NCBI GenBank assembly: GCA_027486795.1
Contig: JAIXOI010000048.1
Location: 1-64,000, forward strand
DNA: 64,000 bases
Direction of reading: 5' to 3'
From: Sphingobacteriales bacterium
Lineage (GTDB): Bacteria; Bacteroidota; Bacteroidia; Chitinophagales; CAIOSU01
A program made the translations under genes and the position numbers. Below, piece after piece: positions 25,263 through 34,555 of the stretch; within the stretch, counting starts at the first letter, position 1; each line of letters begins with the position of its first letter. The notes below the pieces were generated by a model. It was not told the origin of the DNA. It saw only the letters and a list, made by a program, of their open reading frames with translations, and did not search any database.

Positions 25263-26663
25263 TTAAGCGTTCAATGCCCTATTGTCCGTAGCAGCCAAGC
25301 AAGCCTCCTTAAACGACTCAGAGTAAGTTGGGTGCGGGTGGCACATACGGCCTACATCTTCGGCACTAGCGCGGAACTCCATAGCGGCCATAGCCTCAGC
25401 TATCAAATCGGCAGCACGAGGGCCGATGATATGTACGCCCAAAATTTCGTCAGTTGATTTATCGGCCAATACTTTTACAAAGCCATCGGTATCGCCACTG
25501 GCAGCAGCACGGCCGCTAGCCTTAAAACTAAAGGTACCCTTCTTGAAACCAACACCCTTCTCGGTCAATTGGTCTTCGGTAAGGCCTACTGATGATACTT
25601 CAGGCCAAGTATAAGCTACATTCGGTATCAGGTTATAATCAATGTGTGGTTTTTGCCCGGCAATGATTTCAGCAACTAATACCCCTTCGTCTTCGGCTTT
25701 GTGTGCTAACATAGGGCCGTCAATTACGTCGCCAATAGCATATACGCCTGCTACTTTAGTTTGTAGCGTATGTGGGTCAACTACTACTTTGCCGCGCTTA
25801 TCGGCTTCTAGGCCAATCTTATCCAAGCCCAAGTTATCAGTATATGCTTTACGGCCCACGCATACCAAGCAATAATCGCCTTTAAACTCAACGGCAGCTC
25901 CTTTGCTATCTTCGGCAGTAACAGTTACGGTTTTGCCCTTTACGGTTGCACCCGTTACCTTATGGCTCAAGAAAAACTCGACACCAGTTTTCTTCAATAC
26001 CTTCAATAGCTCTTTGCCTAGGTCTTTGTCCATGGTGCCAATGATGCGGTCCATGTACTCAACCACTTGTACCTTCACACCCAAGCGAGCATAAACGCTA
26101 CCCAGCTCAACACCAATAATACCGCCACCAATAACAACCATAGTTTTTGGCAGCTCGGCAAGGGTAAGGGCCTCGGTAGAAGTAATGATGCGTTTCTTAT
26201 CTATTGTAACACTAGGCAAGCTCATTGGCTTAGAACCGGTGGCAATAATCACATTTTTGCCTTCAATTTCCTGAACCTCGCCTTTGTCGTTAGCTATGGC
26301 AACTTTGTTTTTGGTAACAAACGAACCATGGCCGATAAACACATCTACCTTGTTCTTTTTCATCAAAAACTGTACACCTTTGGTTACGCCCGTTACCACA
26401 TCGGTTTTGCGCTTTATCATCTGGCCAAAGTCAATCTTTAAACCACTTACTTGTATGCCGTGCTCATTAAAGTGATTAGCGGCATTATAGTAGTGCTCCG
26501 ATGAATCGAGCAAAGCTTTACTAGGTATACAACCCACGTTTAGGCAAGTGCCGCCCAACGTAGGGTAGCGCTCGATAATAGCAGTTTTAAAACCTAATTG
26601 AGCACTACGAACGGCAGCAATATATCCGCCTGGCCCTGATCCGATAACTATAACGTCGTACAT
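25263..26663 (-). CDS. lpdA: Dihydrolipoyl dehydrogenase
   Basis: 466 residues. This is the E3 flavoprotein that reoxidises lipoyl groups of pyruvate, 2-oxoglutarate and branched-chain dehydrogenases and the glycine cleavage H protein. FAD loop GSGPGGYIAAVRSAQLG, redox disulphide GGTCLNVGCIPSK (Cys40/Cys45), NAD loop VVIGGGIIGVELGSVYARLG, second FAD motif VYAIGDVIDGPMLAHKAEDE, and the C-terminal dimer-interface His-Glu in CHPHPTYSE are all present. No E1 or E2 genes are adjacent, so it probably serves several complexes. A -7 box TAACTTTG lies about 60 bases upstream. Confidence 0.96.
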   Translation of the reverse strand: MYDVIVIGSGPGGYIAAVRSAQLGFKTAIIERYPTLGGTCLNVGCIPSKALLDSSEHYYNAANHFNEHGIQVSGLKIDFGQMIKRKTDVVTGVTKGVQFLMKKNKVDVFIGHGSFVTKNKVAIANDKGEVQEIEGKNVIIATGSKPMSLPSVTIDKKRIITSTEALTLAELPKTMVVIGGGIIGVELGSVYARLGVKVQVVEYMDRIIGTMDKDLGKELLKVLKKTGVEFFLSHKVTGATVKGKTVTVTAEDSKGAAVEFKGDYCLVCVGRKAYTDNLGLDKIGLEADKRGKVVVDPHTLQTKVAGVYAIGDVIDGPMLAHKAEDEGVLVAEIIAGQKPHIDYNLIPNVAYTWPEVSSVGLTEDQLTEKGVGFKKGTFSFKASGRAAASGDTDGFVKVLADKSTDEILGVHIIGPRAADLIAEAMAAMEFRASAEDVGRMCHPHPTYSESFKEACLAATDNRALNA

Positions 26664-26725
26664 TTCTTTTGTTAAGTAACTAGTGAATAGTAACTAGCTT
26701 TCGGGAGTTAGTTACTGGCTAAAAA

Positions 26726-26733
26726 CAAAGTTA
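26726..26733 (-). promoter_or_regulatory. -7 box TAACTTTG of lpdA
   Basis: Perfect TAnnTTTG on the minus strand, 62 bases before the lpdA ATG. No TTG is found at -33 spacing. Confidence 0.5.
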
Positions 26734-26894
26734 TAACATTCAACAAAGAAAAAAGGGTCTAATAGGAGTTAATTTGTTTTGATGGTTGGCAACCGACGCC
26801 TAAAGTTGCAATGAGATAGCCTCTACTTGACCTCTTATACCTATATCTAAAACATTTGGCTGATGATGTACCCCTTATTACCCTAATGATGGTA

Positions 26895-26951
26895 TTGCAG
26901 CCGCAAATAAATGGGCTTACTTTCGCATCGTTATTTAAATTTAGTCTAAAT
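26895..26951 (+). promoter_or_regulatory. Receptor promoter with palindromic operator candidate
   Basis: TTG at 26895-26897, 20-nt spacer, TACTTTCG at 26918-26925 (one mismatch to TAnnTTTG). Then comes the palindrome ATTTAG-T-CTAAAT at 26939-26951, placed just after the expected transcription start and 22 bases before the ATG. The shape is that of a DtxR/MntR- or Fur-type metal operator; the regulator is not identified. Confidence 0.5.
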
Positions 26952-26973
26952 AAGACACGCGCCACCAACTGCA

Positions 26974-29658
26974 ATGAAACTAACCATCATTATAGCAAGC
27001 ATAATGCTCTCTATGGGGCTATTTGCCCAAAATGCTGCAATTAAAGGCATCGTTAAAGTTAAAAATGACACTATTAATGCCCCGTTTGCAAGCATCACGC
27101 TCAACAATACCAAAGGCGTGTATACTGATGAGGATGGCCGATTTTCAATTGCAAACCTAGCGCCTGGTACCTATCAAATAGAAATAGGCACTATCGGTTT
27201 TGAGAAAATAGTATTTAATAACTTACTGATAACCAGCAGCAACCAAGTAATAGAATTGGGGGAGATTGTGCTAACCGAAAAACTGGTGCAAATAAACGAG
27301 GTAACGGTAAGTGCACCAGGCACGCCGTTGTATAAAAAACAAGTGCTGAGCACCAGCAATGTAATGAACAAAAAAGAACTGGAACGCATACAGCCTATTG
27401 GCACCGAGGAGGCATTGAAGCGCCTACCGGGTATAAATGTAGCCGGCGACATGGGTATATCAAACCGCTTGAATGTGGGTATTCGCGGTTCGTATGCCCG
27501 ACGCTCAGAGAAACTACTCGTGCTAGAGGATGGCATCCCTATTGCTCCGGCGCAATATTTGTCGCCAGAAATGTACTACAACCCACCGAGCGACCGCCTT
27601 GATGGCATTGAGATAATAAAAGGTGCCGATGTGCTTACCTTGGGCAGCAACACCATGTATGGCGTAATCAATTACATTACCAAGCGCCCACCACTAAAAC
27701 CTACCTTGGGCATTAACCTTACTTCAGGAAACAACGGCTACCACTCGCAATACGTTACCTACGGTGGCACTTGGAAAAACGTGGGTGCCGAAATTCAGTT
27801 GCTCAATAAAAACTTCGGTGGGTTTATTGACAATAGCCGGTCGCACATTTTCAATACTACCGCAAAAATATATGCCGACTTGGGTCCCAAAGCATCGGTA
27901 TATATGAAGGTGAACTACCACCAAGAAAACAGTATTGCTAGCTATAGCGCACTTACCCCGTTTGTTTACAATTTAGACCCTACTATAAACCCGTTTGATG
28001 CCGATGAACTTACCACTAGGCGCTATGCAGTAGATGTGGTATACAACCAGCAATTGGCTAAGAGCTTAGTATTGTCTAGTAAAATATATGCCAACCAGTT
28101 TCAACGAAACTGGTGGCGCCAAGAGAATACCTTAATACTAGCCTCTGATGCAGAAGCATACTTGGGCGAGGACATTTTTAATGACCGCTACAGTTTTTTG
28201 AGAGGCCAAACTTTTAATGACAATGATTGGATAAGGGTGGGCAAGGTAAACAACGGCCGCGAGCAAACCCGAGCCCGAAACCGCGGGTATAATACCTTTG
28301 GGTGGATGGAAACCCTAAAGTATGACTGGGCAAAAGGAAACTGGAACGGTGTATTGGAATTAGGCGCCAAACTGCATATGGAACAGTTTATGGACGTGGA
28401 GTTTTTAAACGATTCGTCTCGGTTTGCAAATAGTGGCCGCTTAGTAAAGGAGAACAAGTTTAACTTATTGGCAGGTTCTGCTTACATCAAGAAAACCTTG
28501 CGCTACAAAGGCTTGTCAGTGGCGCCGGCCATACGATTCGAATCGGTAACGATGCGTATGTTCGATTTGATAAAGATAGCCAAAGACCCCAATAACGATG
28601 GCAGCAAAAACTATGGGTCAACGAAAAACACCTTTATAGCTGTGTTGGCTGGCGGCTCTGTTGGTTATGACATTATTAACAGCGGTGCCAACTTCTTAAA
28701 CATATATAGTAGCCTATACCAAGGCTATACACCACCTACCGCTGGCTATGGTTTTTTAACTGTAGATGATGGCAACGTGAGCAGCCCCAGCACCAACGAC
28801 CCTATAAACATTACGCCCGAGCGCAGCATAAACTTTGAAGTAGGCACCCGTGCTAATCTTGCAAAAGAACTCATCAGCACACAGATTGTATACTTCAACA
28901 ACAACTTCACCAACTTTTATTCCGCTGGCAGAAACGAGGCCTTCGAAACTTTAGGCGAAGTAAACATACAAGGTTTAGAAATTGGCGCTGCCCTTAACTT
29001 ACACAAGCTGTTTAAAATAACCAGCGGTCACGATTTAACCATTGGCGCCTCAATAACCTACATGACTTCTAAAATAACCGGAGGTGTGTTGGCAGACTCA
29101 GACTTGTTGAAAGCAAAACACACTGATGCCAGTAAAGCAGAGTTGATTGAAAAAATAAACAACGAACGAGGTGGGTTTGATGTGTATATAGCAGGAAGTG
29201 ATGGCGACAGCCTTATTGACCGCAACCTTACTGTTGATGATTTTGATGATATTAAAGCACTTGGGCTAATGTTTGGTGAGGGCGGAATAGAAAAAAATGC
29301 TGCCCCATATATACCCAACACCATCCTCAATTTTAGCGTTAATTACAGTTACAAGGGCATACAAGTAGGCCTTAATTTCAACATGGTGGGTGCGCAATAC
29401 ACCGACTATTTAAACACCAACAGCGAAACCGGCGAAGGTGCCATAGGCAAACTGGCTGCATACAATACTGTTGATGCCAATATTGCTTACTCGTTTGAGC
29501 ATGTAAAATATAAGTTGTTAAAAGGCCTTACCCTTTTTGTGGCCGGTAAAAACCTAGGTGGCGAAATTTTTGAAGCTTCTCGGCTGCACCGCGTATCGTC
29601 GGGTATTATGCCCGGCGGCTTTAGGCAAATTAATGGCGGGTTACGATTTAATTGGTAA
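26974..29658 (+). CDS. TonB-dependent outer-membrane receptor, FecA-like
   Basis: 894 residues. Signal peptide MKLTIIIASIMLSMGLFAQN. A carboxypeptidase-regulatory-like beta-sandwich follows (~22-105, IKGIVKVKNDTINAPFASIT ... GVYTDEDGRFSI). The plug (~110-240) contains EEALKRLPGINVAGDMG, NRLNVGIRGSYARRSEKLLV and LDGIEIIKGADVLTLGSNTM; the spacing and GIRG/EDG wording are those of FecA-type siderophore receptors. The 22-strand barrel fills the rest and ends GGLRFNW with the terminal aromatic. It imports a ferric chelate or similar nutrient through the outer membrane using TonB energy. A palindromic operator candidate precedes the gene, consistent with metal control. No sigma/anti-sigma pair is adjacent, so it is probably not of the SusC type. 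Confidence 0.92.
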   Translation: MKLTIIIASIMLSMGLFAQNAAIKGIVKVKNDTINAPFASITLNNTKGVYTDEDGRFSIANLAPGTYQIEIGTIGFEKIVFNNLLITSSNQVIELGEIVLTEKLVQINEVTVSAPGTPLYKKQVLSTSNVMNKKELERIQPIGTEEALKRLPGINVAGDMGISNRLNVGIRGSYARRSEKLLVLEDGIPIAPAQYLSPEMYYNPPSDRLDGIEIIKGADVLTLGSNTMYGVINYITKRPPLKPTLGINLTSGNNGYHSQYVTYGGTWKNVGAEIQLLNKNFGGFIDNSRSHIFNTTAKIYADLGPKASVYMKVNYHQENSIASYSALTPFVYNLDPTINPFDADELTTRRYAVDVVYNQQLAKSLVLSSKIYANQFQRNWWRQENTLILASDAEAYLGEDIFNDRYSFLRGQTFNDNDWIRVGKVNNGREQTRARNRGYNTFGWMETLKYDWAKGNWNGVLELGAKLHMEQFMDVEFLNDSSRFANSGRLVKENKFNLLAGSAYIKKTLRYKGLSVAPAIRFESVTMRMFDLIKIAKDPNNDGSKNYGSTKNTFIAVLAGGSVGYDIINSGANFLNIYSSLYQGYTPPTAGYGFLTVDDGNVSSPSTNDPINITPERSINFEVGTRANLAKELISTQIVYFNNNFTNFYSAGRNEAFETLGEVNIQGLEIGAALNLHKLFKITSGHDLTIGASITYMTSKITGGVLADSDLLKAKHTDASKAELIEKINNERGGFDVYIAGSDGDSLIDRNLTVDDFDDIKALGLMFGEGGIEKNAAPYIPNTILNFSVNYSYKGIQVGLNFNMVGAQYTDYLNTNSETGEGAIGKLAAYNTVDANIAYSFEHVKYKLLKGLTLFVAGKNLGGEIFEASRLHRVSSGIMPGGFRQINGGLRFNW

Positions 29659-29713
29659 TCGTTTCGTAATACACTTGTTGCAATTTCCTCCTAACGCGAA
29701 AGCCTGAATGCCA

Positions 29714-29745
29714 TCCTGAGCCTCGTTTCAAACGAGGTCGAAGGG
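29714..29745. repeat. CCTGAG...TCGAAGG repeat with inserted palindrome
   Basis: CCTGAG at 29715-29720, the palindrome CCTCGTTT-C-AAACGAGG at 29721-29737, then TCGAAGG at 29738-29744. Relatives are at 20225-20243 and 61482-61499. Confidence 0.6.
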
Positions 29746-29784
29746 GGGTTAATATAATTAACAATCTTGGATTTCATCGCATCC

Positions 29785-30489
29785 TTATTTGCTCCTCAAG
29801 GCAATTAATGCATCATCACCATATCGAATTCCATCATCCACTAAATAATTCTCCCCTTCCAAATCTTTTTTCATCGCTAAGAAAAGAGGTAGTATTACAT
29901 CCGTGCCCCAAGTGGATTCCATTGCCGAAATTCTCTTTTCCCAATACTCTACAATATCACTATAATCACCCTTGTTCAGCATCTTAGCCAGTATTACAGA
30001 AGTAAAAGCTCTTTTCTGAATAAGGTAATTTTTCACAATGTAATTATCCGGATTACGATTATACAACTGTTCCATTTGTTCAATATCATTGTATTTTTCA
30101 AAAAAAGGAAAGCCTTTATCTTTCATAAAAACAATGACTTGCTTTGCAGTCAACTCGATATCCGAAAAAGTACAAACTTGATAGGAAAATCGGTCTCTCT
30201 TAGCAATGGAATAGATTGTTGCAGAAAGGGTGGTGGAATCTTTAGCCGTTGCTGGGTTTTGTAATTTATACTTTACAAAAACCTCTTCCACCCTGTTATT
30301 CCGGATATCGAATCCCGGTTCAAGGTACATACAATTGTCTTCGCTGTAAGTGTAAAAGCCCATTTGCCAAAATCCCTCTGGAGTCTTTTTCTCGAAAATC
30401 TGCTTCGATTTTTTCCATTTAAATCCGTGTTCAGTAAACAATGGATCAAGATAAAGTGCTAATGTTTCAAGTAAATCTTTTCTGTTCAT
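29785..30489 (-). CDS. Cytoplasmic protein of unknown function
   Basis: 234 residues without signal or membrane segment. It begins MNRKDLLETLALYLDPLFTE, followed by GFKWKKSKQIFEKKTPEGFW. The pattern of an N-terminal helix, then K-rich strand with F-x-x-K, recalls DUF4304-type immunity or phage-linked proteins, but the match is weak. The C-terminal half is helical (RAFTSVILAKMLNKGDYSDI). The gene is slightly richer in A/T than its neighbours. It may be an immunity-like or stand-alone gene; no toxin gene was seen next to it. It ends 126 bases after the convergent receptor gene. Confidence 0.65.
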   Translation of the reverse strand: MNRKDLLETLALYLDPLFTEHGFKWKKSKQIFEKKTPEGFWQMGFYTYSEDNCMYLEPGFDIRNNRVEEVFVKYKLQNPATAKDSTTLSATIYSIAKRDRFSYQVCTFSDIELTAKQVIVFMKDKGFPFFEKYNDIEQMEQLYNRNPDNYIVKNYLIQKRAFTSVILAKMLNKGDYSDIVEYWEKRISAMESTWGTDVILPLFLAMKKDLEGENYLVDDGIRYGDDALIALRSK

Positions 30490-30606
30490 AGTTCATCTGG
30501 TTCTCTGGATAGTTTAACCAGCAACCCGTCTTCGTTCCCATAATGAGGATAATACGGTATTGCTTTTTGTGCGCAAGCATAACACAATATTACAAAATCC
30601 CCCCAT

Positions 30607-32994
30607 CTACTTCTCCCTATCCGACACCTCAAACCGCTGGCTAATACTGTACCCATTACCGTCAACCAAGGTAATGGTATGTTTGCCCGGTGCAGGGTTG
30701 AAAATGAGTTGGTGTATTTGGCGGGTGGCGGTTACAAATTCCTCGTCTAAGTGCCAATAGATAACGGCATCGGCTTGGCGGTGCGCGGCATCGAACACTA
30801 CCCTGCCGGGCTTGCCATCCAACTCAATGGGGATAAAGATTTTGGTATAGGTCTTGGGATAAACCAGCTCCATGGGGGCTGCCCCTACAGTTGTTTGGCA
30901 GCCGCCACGCCACTGTGGCAAGGTTGCATAGGTAGGGTCTTTTCGCTTATAATAATACTCTTCGGTGGGCGGCAACACAAACCAAGGGCGGTGCTGCATA
31001 CTACCTACGGGCTCGCAGGCATCGGTTACGCGATATTGCCCCGTTACATCTAAATGAATAAGCTGATGGTACGGGCAAGCATCGGAGTTTAGACCTTTAA
31101 GTGGTATCCAAGCACTATCAACAGGCTCGCAATACGTGCCAGCCCTATGGCCACTACGGCGGCAAATGGGCACTTGCACCAAATCGTCGTAAGGCATACC
31201 AAACCATGGTGCTGCCGGCAATTGGTCGAACATATCGAACAACACTGGGGCGGCGCTGCCAATCCCAGTAAGGTCGGGGCGGCCCTCGCCACCAGCATTG
31301 CCAACCCAAACACCCACCACATAGCGTGGGGTAACGCCAATGGCCCATGCATCTCGTCCACCAAAGCTGGTGCCCGTTTTCCAAGCAATGCGCCCCGAGC
31401 CAAACAACCGCCACGACGATTCTTCCTCAGGCCTATTCACCTCCACCATGGCATCGAACATATGGTACAACACCCCCGCCGAAAGCAGAAAGTTGTCCAT
31501 CGGTTCGCCAAGGCTATCGTTACTCCATTTCATTTCTAGGTTGGGCGGCCTAAGGTCGTTGCTATAGTATCGGCTATTGTGCGAGGTGTAGTGGGTTAGG
31601 CTGCGGGCCAAACTGCCATACATGCCACAAAGGTCCCACAGCGTTGCTTCGCCACCGCCCAATATCAACGACAACCCATAGTGTCGTGCCGGCTCAGAAA
31701 GCGTGCCTAAGCCCAGCTTCTGTAACAAAGCCAAAAAACGCTCAACCTTATACTCCATCAACATGCTTACGGCAGGCACATTCAACGAGCGCGATAAAGC
31801 CCGTTGGGCAGGCACCATACCGTCATATTGGCCATCGTAGTTTTTGGGCACGTAGCCAAAATAGTTAGAGGGTATATCGGGTACGAGGGTATTAGGCAAT
31901 ATTTCGCCATCGTGCAGCATACCTGCAAACAACAATGGCTTGAGAATGCTGCCCGTGCTGCGTGGGGCCGTTATCACATCCACATACAGCCCATGCCCTT
32001 CAGCGCTAGGCTCGGGGTCGTTGCCCATATAGGCCAGCACATCGCCCGTCTCCACATCCATCACCAATAGGCCCAAGCTAAATATCTCATTGGCTCGCAA
32101 ATTATCCAGATGCTTAGATGCGATGTAATTGGCGCGCTTTTGCAGTTGGCTATTAATGGTAGTTTTTACCTGTGTACCGGGCCTATCGTTATAAAAGCGG
32201 GTGAGCAAGTGCGGGGCAAGTTGCGGTATAGCTATCGGTTTATCGGGCAATGGCTCTAGCAGTGCCAGTTCATACTCTTCGTTGGTAATAATGTTACCCT
32301 CCAACATACGAGTAAGCAGCCTATCGCGCTTTTCAATCAATAGCTTGCGGTTGCGGCCTGGGTGAATGAGTGCTGGCGCGTTGGGCAACACCGCCAAGGT
32401 AGCCACTTCGGCCCACGACAGTTCTTCGGGCGAGCGGCCAAAATAGCGCCATGCTGCGGCTTCAATGCCTACCACATTGCCACCGAAAGGGGCATGGCTG
32501 GCATAGAGAGCCAGTATTTCATCTTTGGTATACTTCAATTCCAAGCGAGAAGCAAGCACTACCTCAATCAGCTTTTCGGCAATGGTGCGCCCCTGCCCTT
32601 TCCTCGACATACGGATTACTTGCATGGTAAGCGTGCTGCCGCCGCTCACGACCCTTCCCGTGCGGTAGTTTTGCATCATGGCACGCCCCATGGCTAGTGG
32701 GTTTACGCCCGGGTGATGATAAAAGTATTGGTCTTCGAAGCAAGTAATGGCCAAGGCAAATTTACTCGGCACTGTATCTATCTGCGGAAAACGCCACTGG
32801 CCATCGGCCGCAATTTTGGCACCGATGAGTTTACCGTCCCTATCTTCAATTACTGTGCTGGTGGGGTCGTTGAACAAGGTAGCGGGCAATGCGAACCAAA
32901 ACCAGACCAGCAAAGCGCCTATTACCGCCAACTTACCCTTATGCCGTAAGGCAAAGCGGCGCAGCTTGTAGCGATAAAAAGGGAATGGAACCAT
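30607..32994 (-). CDS. pbpC: Penicillin-binding protein 1C
   Basis: 795 residues. A bifunctional peptidoglycan synthase anchored by one N-terminal helix (LAVIGALLVWFWFALPATLF). Glycosyltransferase family 51 domain: CFEDQYFYHHPGVNP with the catalytic Glu, GRVVSGGSTLTMQVIRMSRK, and ELKYTKDEILALYASHAPFG. Transpeptidase domain: STGSILKP for the active-site Ser-x-x-Lys, SRSLNVPAV for the SxN box, and WKTGTSFGGRDAWAIG for KTG. The extra C-terminal BiPBP_C domain (ending SQRFEVSDREK) is the mark of PbpC rather than PBP1A. An alpha-2-macroglobulin gene is often found beside pbpC, but none is in this window. Start ATG at 32994. Confidence 0.95.
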   Translation of the reverse strand: MVPFPFYRYKLRRFALRHKGKLAVIGALLVWFWFALPATLFNDPTSTVIEDRDGKLIGAKIAADGQWRFPQIDTVPSKFALAITCFEDQYFYHHPGVNPLAMGRAMMQNYRTGRVVSGGSTLTMQVIRMSRKGQGRTIAEKLIEVVLASRLELKYTKDEILALYASHAPFGGNVVGIEAAAWRYFGRSPEELSWAEVATLAVLPNAPALIHPGRNRKLLIEKRDRLLTRMLEGNIITNEEYELALLEPLPDKPIAIPQLAPHLLTRFYNDRPGTQVKTTINSQLQKRANYIASKHLDNLRANEIFSLGLLVMDVETGDVLAYMGNDPEPSAEGHGLYVDVITAPRSTGSILKPLLFAGMLHDGEILPNTLVPDIPSNYFGYVPKNYDGQYDGMVPAQRALSRSLNVPAVSMLMEYKVERFLALLQKLGLGTLSEPARHYGLSLILGGGEATLWDLCGMYGSLARSLTHYTSHNSRYYSNDLRPPNLEMKWSNDSLGEPMDNFLLSAGVLYHMFDAMVEVNRPEEESSWRLFGSGRIAWKTGTSFGGRDAWAIGVTPRYVVGVWVGNAGGEGRPDLTGIGSAAPVLFDMFDQLPAAPWFGMPYDDLVQVPICRRSGHRAGTYCEPVDSAWIPLKGLNSDACPYHQLIHLDVTGQYRVTDACEPVGSMQHRPWFVLPPTEEYYYKRKDPTYATLPQWRGGCQTTVGAAPMELVYPKTYTKIFIPIELDGKPGRVVFDAAHRQADAVIYWHLDEEFVTATRQIHQLIFNPAPGKHTITLVDGNGYSISQRFEVSDREK

Positions 32995-33128
32995 AATTGT
33001 GCTTGGAACGAAATTACGATGTGCAGCAGTATTTTAGACTCGAAAAATTAATTAATATTGGTACTTGGCAGAAAATAATTGGCTTTTAGTTTAAAAGCAG
33101 GTAACTTTTCACTTCTTAACCCAACTGC

Positions 33129-33650
33129 ATGAACTCGCATCCAAACAAACCTAGTAGAAAAATCCCTTTGTCCGATATTGTATTGGCAGCTATCGTTATT
33201 CCCATACTATCCATTATGACTGTGGCTTTCAACACCAACGATGTGAAACATGACCCCAAAACCGACCTGTATTGGATGATTGGCACTTGGCAAAATACGG
33301 CAGAGCCAAACACCTACGAAAAATGGGATTATGGCCTAGATGCCCTAAATGGCAAAGCCTACACGGTAAAGGACGGCAAAGAAACTATCCTAGAAAACCT
33401 GTCAATTACCTCGCAGGGGCACAGCTTATTTTACCATGCTACCGTGCTGGGGCAAAACGATGGTAAAACCGTTACTTTCAAGCTTACCCAGATGGGCAAT
33501 AACAGCTTTACGTTTACCAACCCCGAACACGATTTCCCGAAAGAGATAACTTACATAAATGCCGGCAACAACGAGCTAAAAGCTATTGTTAGCGATGGCC
33601 AACCGAATGGTAAAGGATTTACGGTAACGATGAAAAAGGTGGTAGACTGA
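33129..33650 (+). CDS. DUF6265-type membrane-anchored protein
   Basis: 173 residues. One N-terminal membrane anchor (LSDIVLAAIVIPILSIMTVA), then a compact beta-barrel-like domain. LYWMIGTWQNTAEPNTYEKW is the typical opening of the DUF6265 family, and NPEHDFPKEITYI its most conserved block. Family function is unknown. The domain should face the periplasm. The gene is 134 bases from pbpC on the opposite strand, so they may share regulation, and it converges with the DUF4412 gene 21 bases away, leaving no room for a separate terminator. Confidence 0.8.
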   Translation: MNSHPNKPSRKIPLSDIVLAAIVIPILSIMTVAFNTNDVKHDPKTDLYWMIGTWQNTAEPNTYEKWDYGLDALNGKAYTVKDGKETILENLSITSQGHSLFYHATVLGQNDGKTVTFKLTQMGNNSFTFTNPEHDFPKEITYINAGNNELKAIVSDGQPNGKGFTVTMKKVVD

Positions 33651-33671
33651 GTATCAAGACCTTAACGGCAC

Positions 33672-34346
33672 TTATTTGCCCATTAAACTCTTTGGGTTGA
33701 AAGGCTCAACGGTGTAATCAGCCGGTATTACGAACAAATCCTTACTTGGGTTTTTGTTGTCCAAACTGGTTGCGGTCATAATCATAGAGAAACTTAGGCC
33801 CATTTGCTCAATCTCCATTTGAATCTTGAGCGGCATTCCTTTAATTTTGCTGGTAATAGAAGCCATAGCACCCATGCTATTCGCATTTTTAGGTTTTACG
33901 GGCTCTAGGGCTTTAGTGGCCCATACATATTGGGTCATTTCAGCATCTTCTGTTTTCACCACTACTTTATATTTATCGCAAGTATAGCCCAGTATGGTAG
34001 CGGTTTCGCCAGTTTCGGTTACGGTAACGTTGGCTTCGTTATCTTCTGCTTCTTTTTGGGGCATTTCTTGGGCCTTTTTAGAGCTGCTGTTCATCACATA
34101 GGTCTTCTGGGTTTTGTCGATATACAATATATCGCCTTGGCCAGAAGCCATACCGCCCTTGGTTTCCATTCTGAAATTACCTTCTGAGTAGTGGTATACC
34201 TGTTTATTTGGCAACATACTGCGCAGCATATCGACCATATCGCCCTTGTAGTCTACATCAAAGAATACCGAGCCGTTAAACTTGGTTTGTGCACCAGCAA
34301 ACGTGCTGACAAACACAACTGACAAAATTAAAAAAGCACTTTTCAT
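33672..34346 (-). CDS. DUF4412-type periplasmic protein
   Basis: 224 residues. Cleavable signal peptide MKSAFLILSVVFVSTFAGAQ. Features of the DUF4412 family are GNFRMETKGG after an N-terminal beta strand, ILYIDKTQKTYVM, and TILGYTCDKYKVV with the conserved lone Cys. It ends in VIPADYTVEPFNPKSLMGK. The family is common in Bacteroidota; its role is not established, and it looks structurally like LolA/LolB-type lipid-binding sandwiches (inference). The best-formed promoter in the window (34370-34399) precedes it. Confidence 0.85.
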   Translation of the reverse strand: MKSAFLILSVVFVSTFAGAQTKFNGSVFFDVDYKGDMVDMLRSMLPNKQVYHYSEGNFRMETKGGMASGQGDILYIDKTQKTYVMNSSSKKAQEMPQKEAEDNEANVTVTETGETATILGYTCDKYKVVVKTEDAEMTQYVWATKALEPVKPKNANSMGAMASITSKIKGMPLKIQMEIEQMGLSFSMIMTATSLDNKNPSKDLFVIPADYTVEPFNPKSLMGK

Positions 34347-34369
34347 GAGAAGTTTGTTTAGGTATGGAA

Positions 34370-34399
34370 CAAAAGTAACTGAAAACTTTAAGGTATCAA
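34370..34399 (-). promoter_or_regulatory. Promoter of the DUF4412 gene (TTG-N19-TACTTTTG)
   Basis: -7 box on the complement of 34370-34377, -33 TTG on the complement of 34397-34399, ideal 19-nt spacer. Leader about 20 nt. Confidence 0.78.
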
Positions 34400-34539
34400 G
34401 TTAGACCTGTTTAAATAACTATAATTGCTAGAAGCATCTTCAATGTTTCAAAACCCAATAATTAAAACCATTGCATTTTGGAATAGTTTTTGAATGCAAC
34501 AATCTTGCCAATAACATCCACTACTTACGACTAATTAAT

Positions 34540-34547
34540 TACTTTTG
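34540..34547 (+). promoter_or_regulatory. -7 box TACTTTTG of guaA, 8 nt before the ATG
   Basis: Perfect TAnnTTTG. If transcription starts 4-7 nt after the box, the guaA mRNA has a leader of only 1-4 nt. Confidence 0.65.
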
Positions 34548-34555
34548 CAGCACCT

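Larger units (their letters stand above)
26664..26973. other. Divergent intergenic region, lpdA / TonB receptor
   Basis: 310 bases holding the lpdA -7 box (26726-26733, minus strand), a candidate promoter for the receptor gene (26895-26925) and a 13-base palindrome (26939-26951). Nothing coding was seen. Confidence 0.65.

Noticed and set aside
29785-30489. Immunity protein of a contact-dependent toxin system
   Set aside because: Only a weak DUF4304-like impression; no toxin, Rhs or T6SS gene is adjacent.
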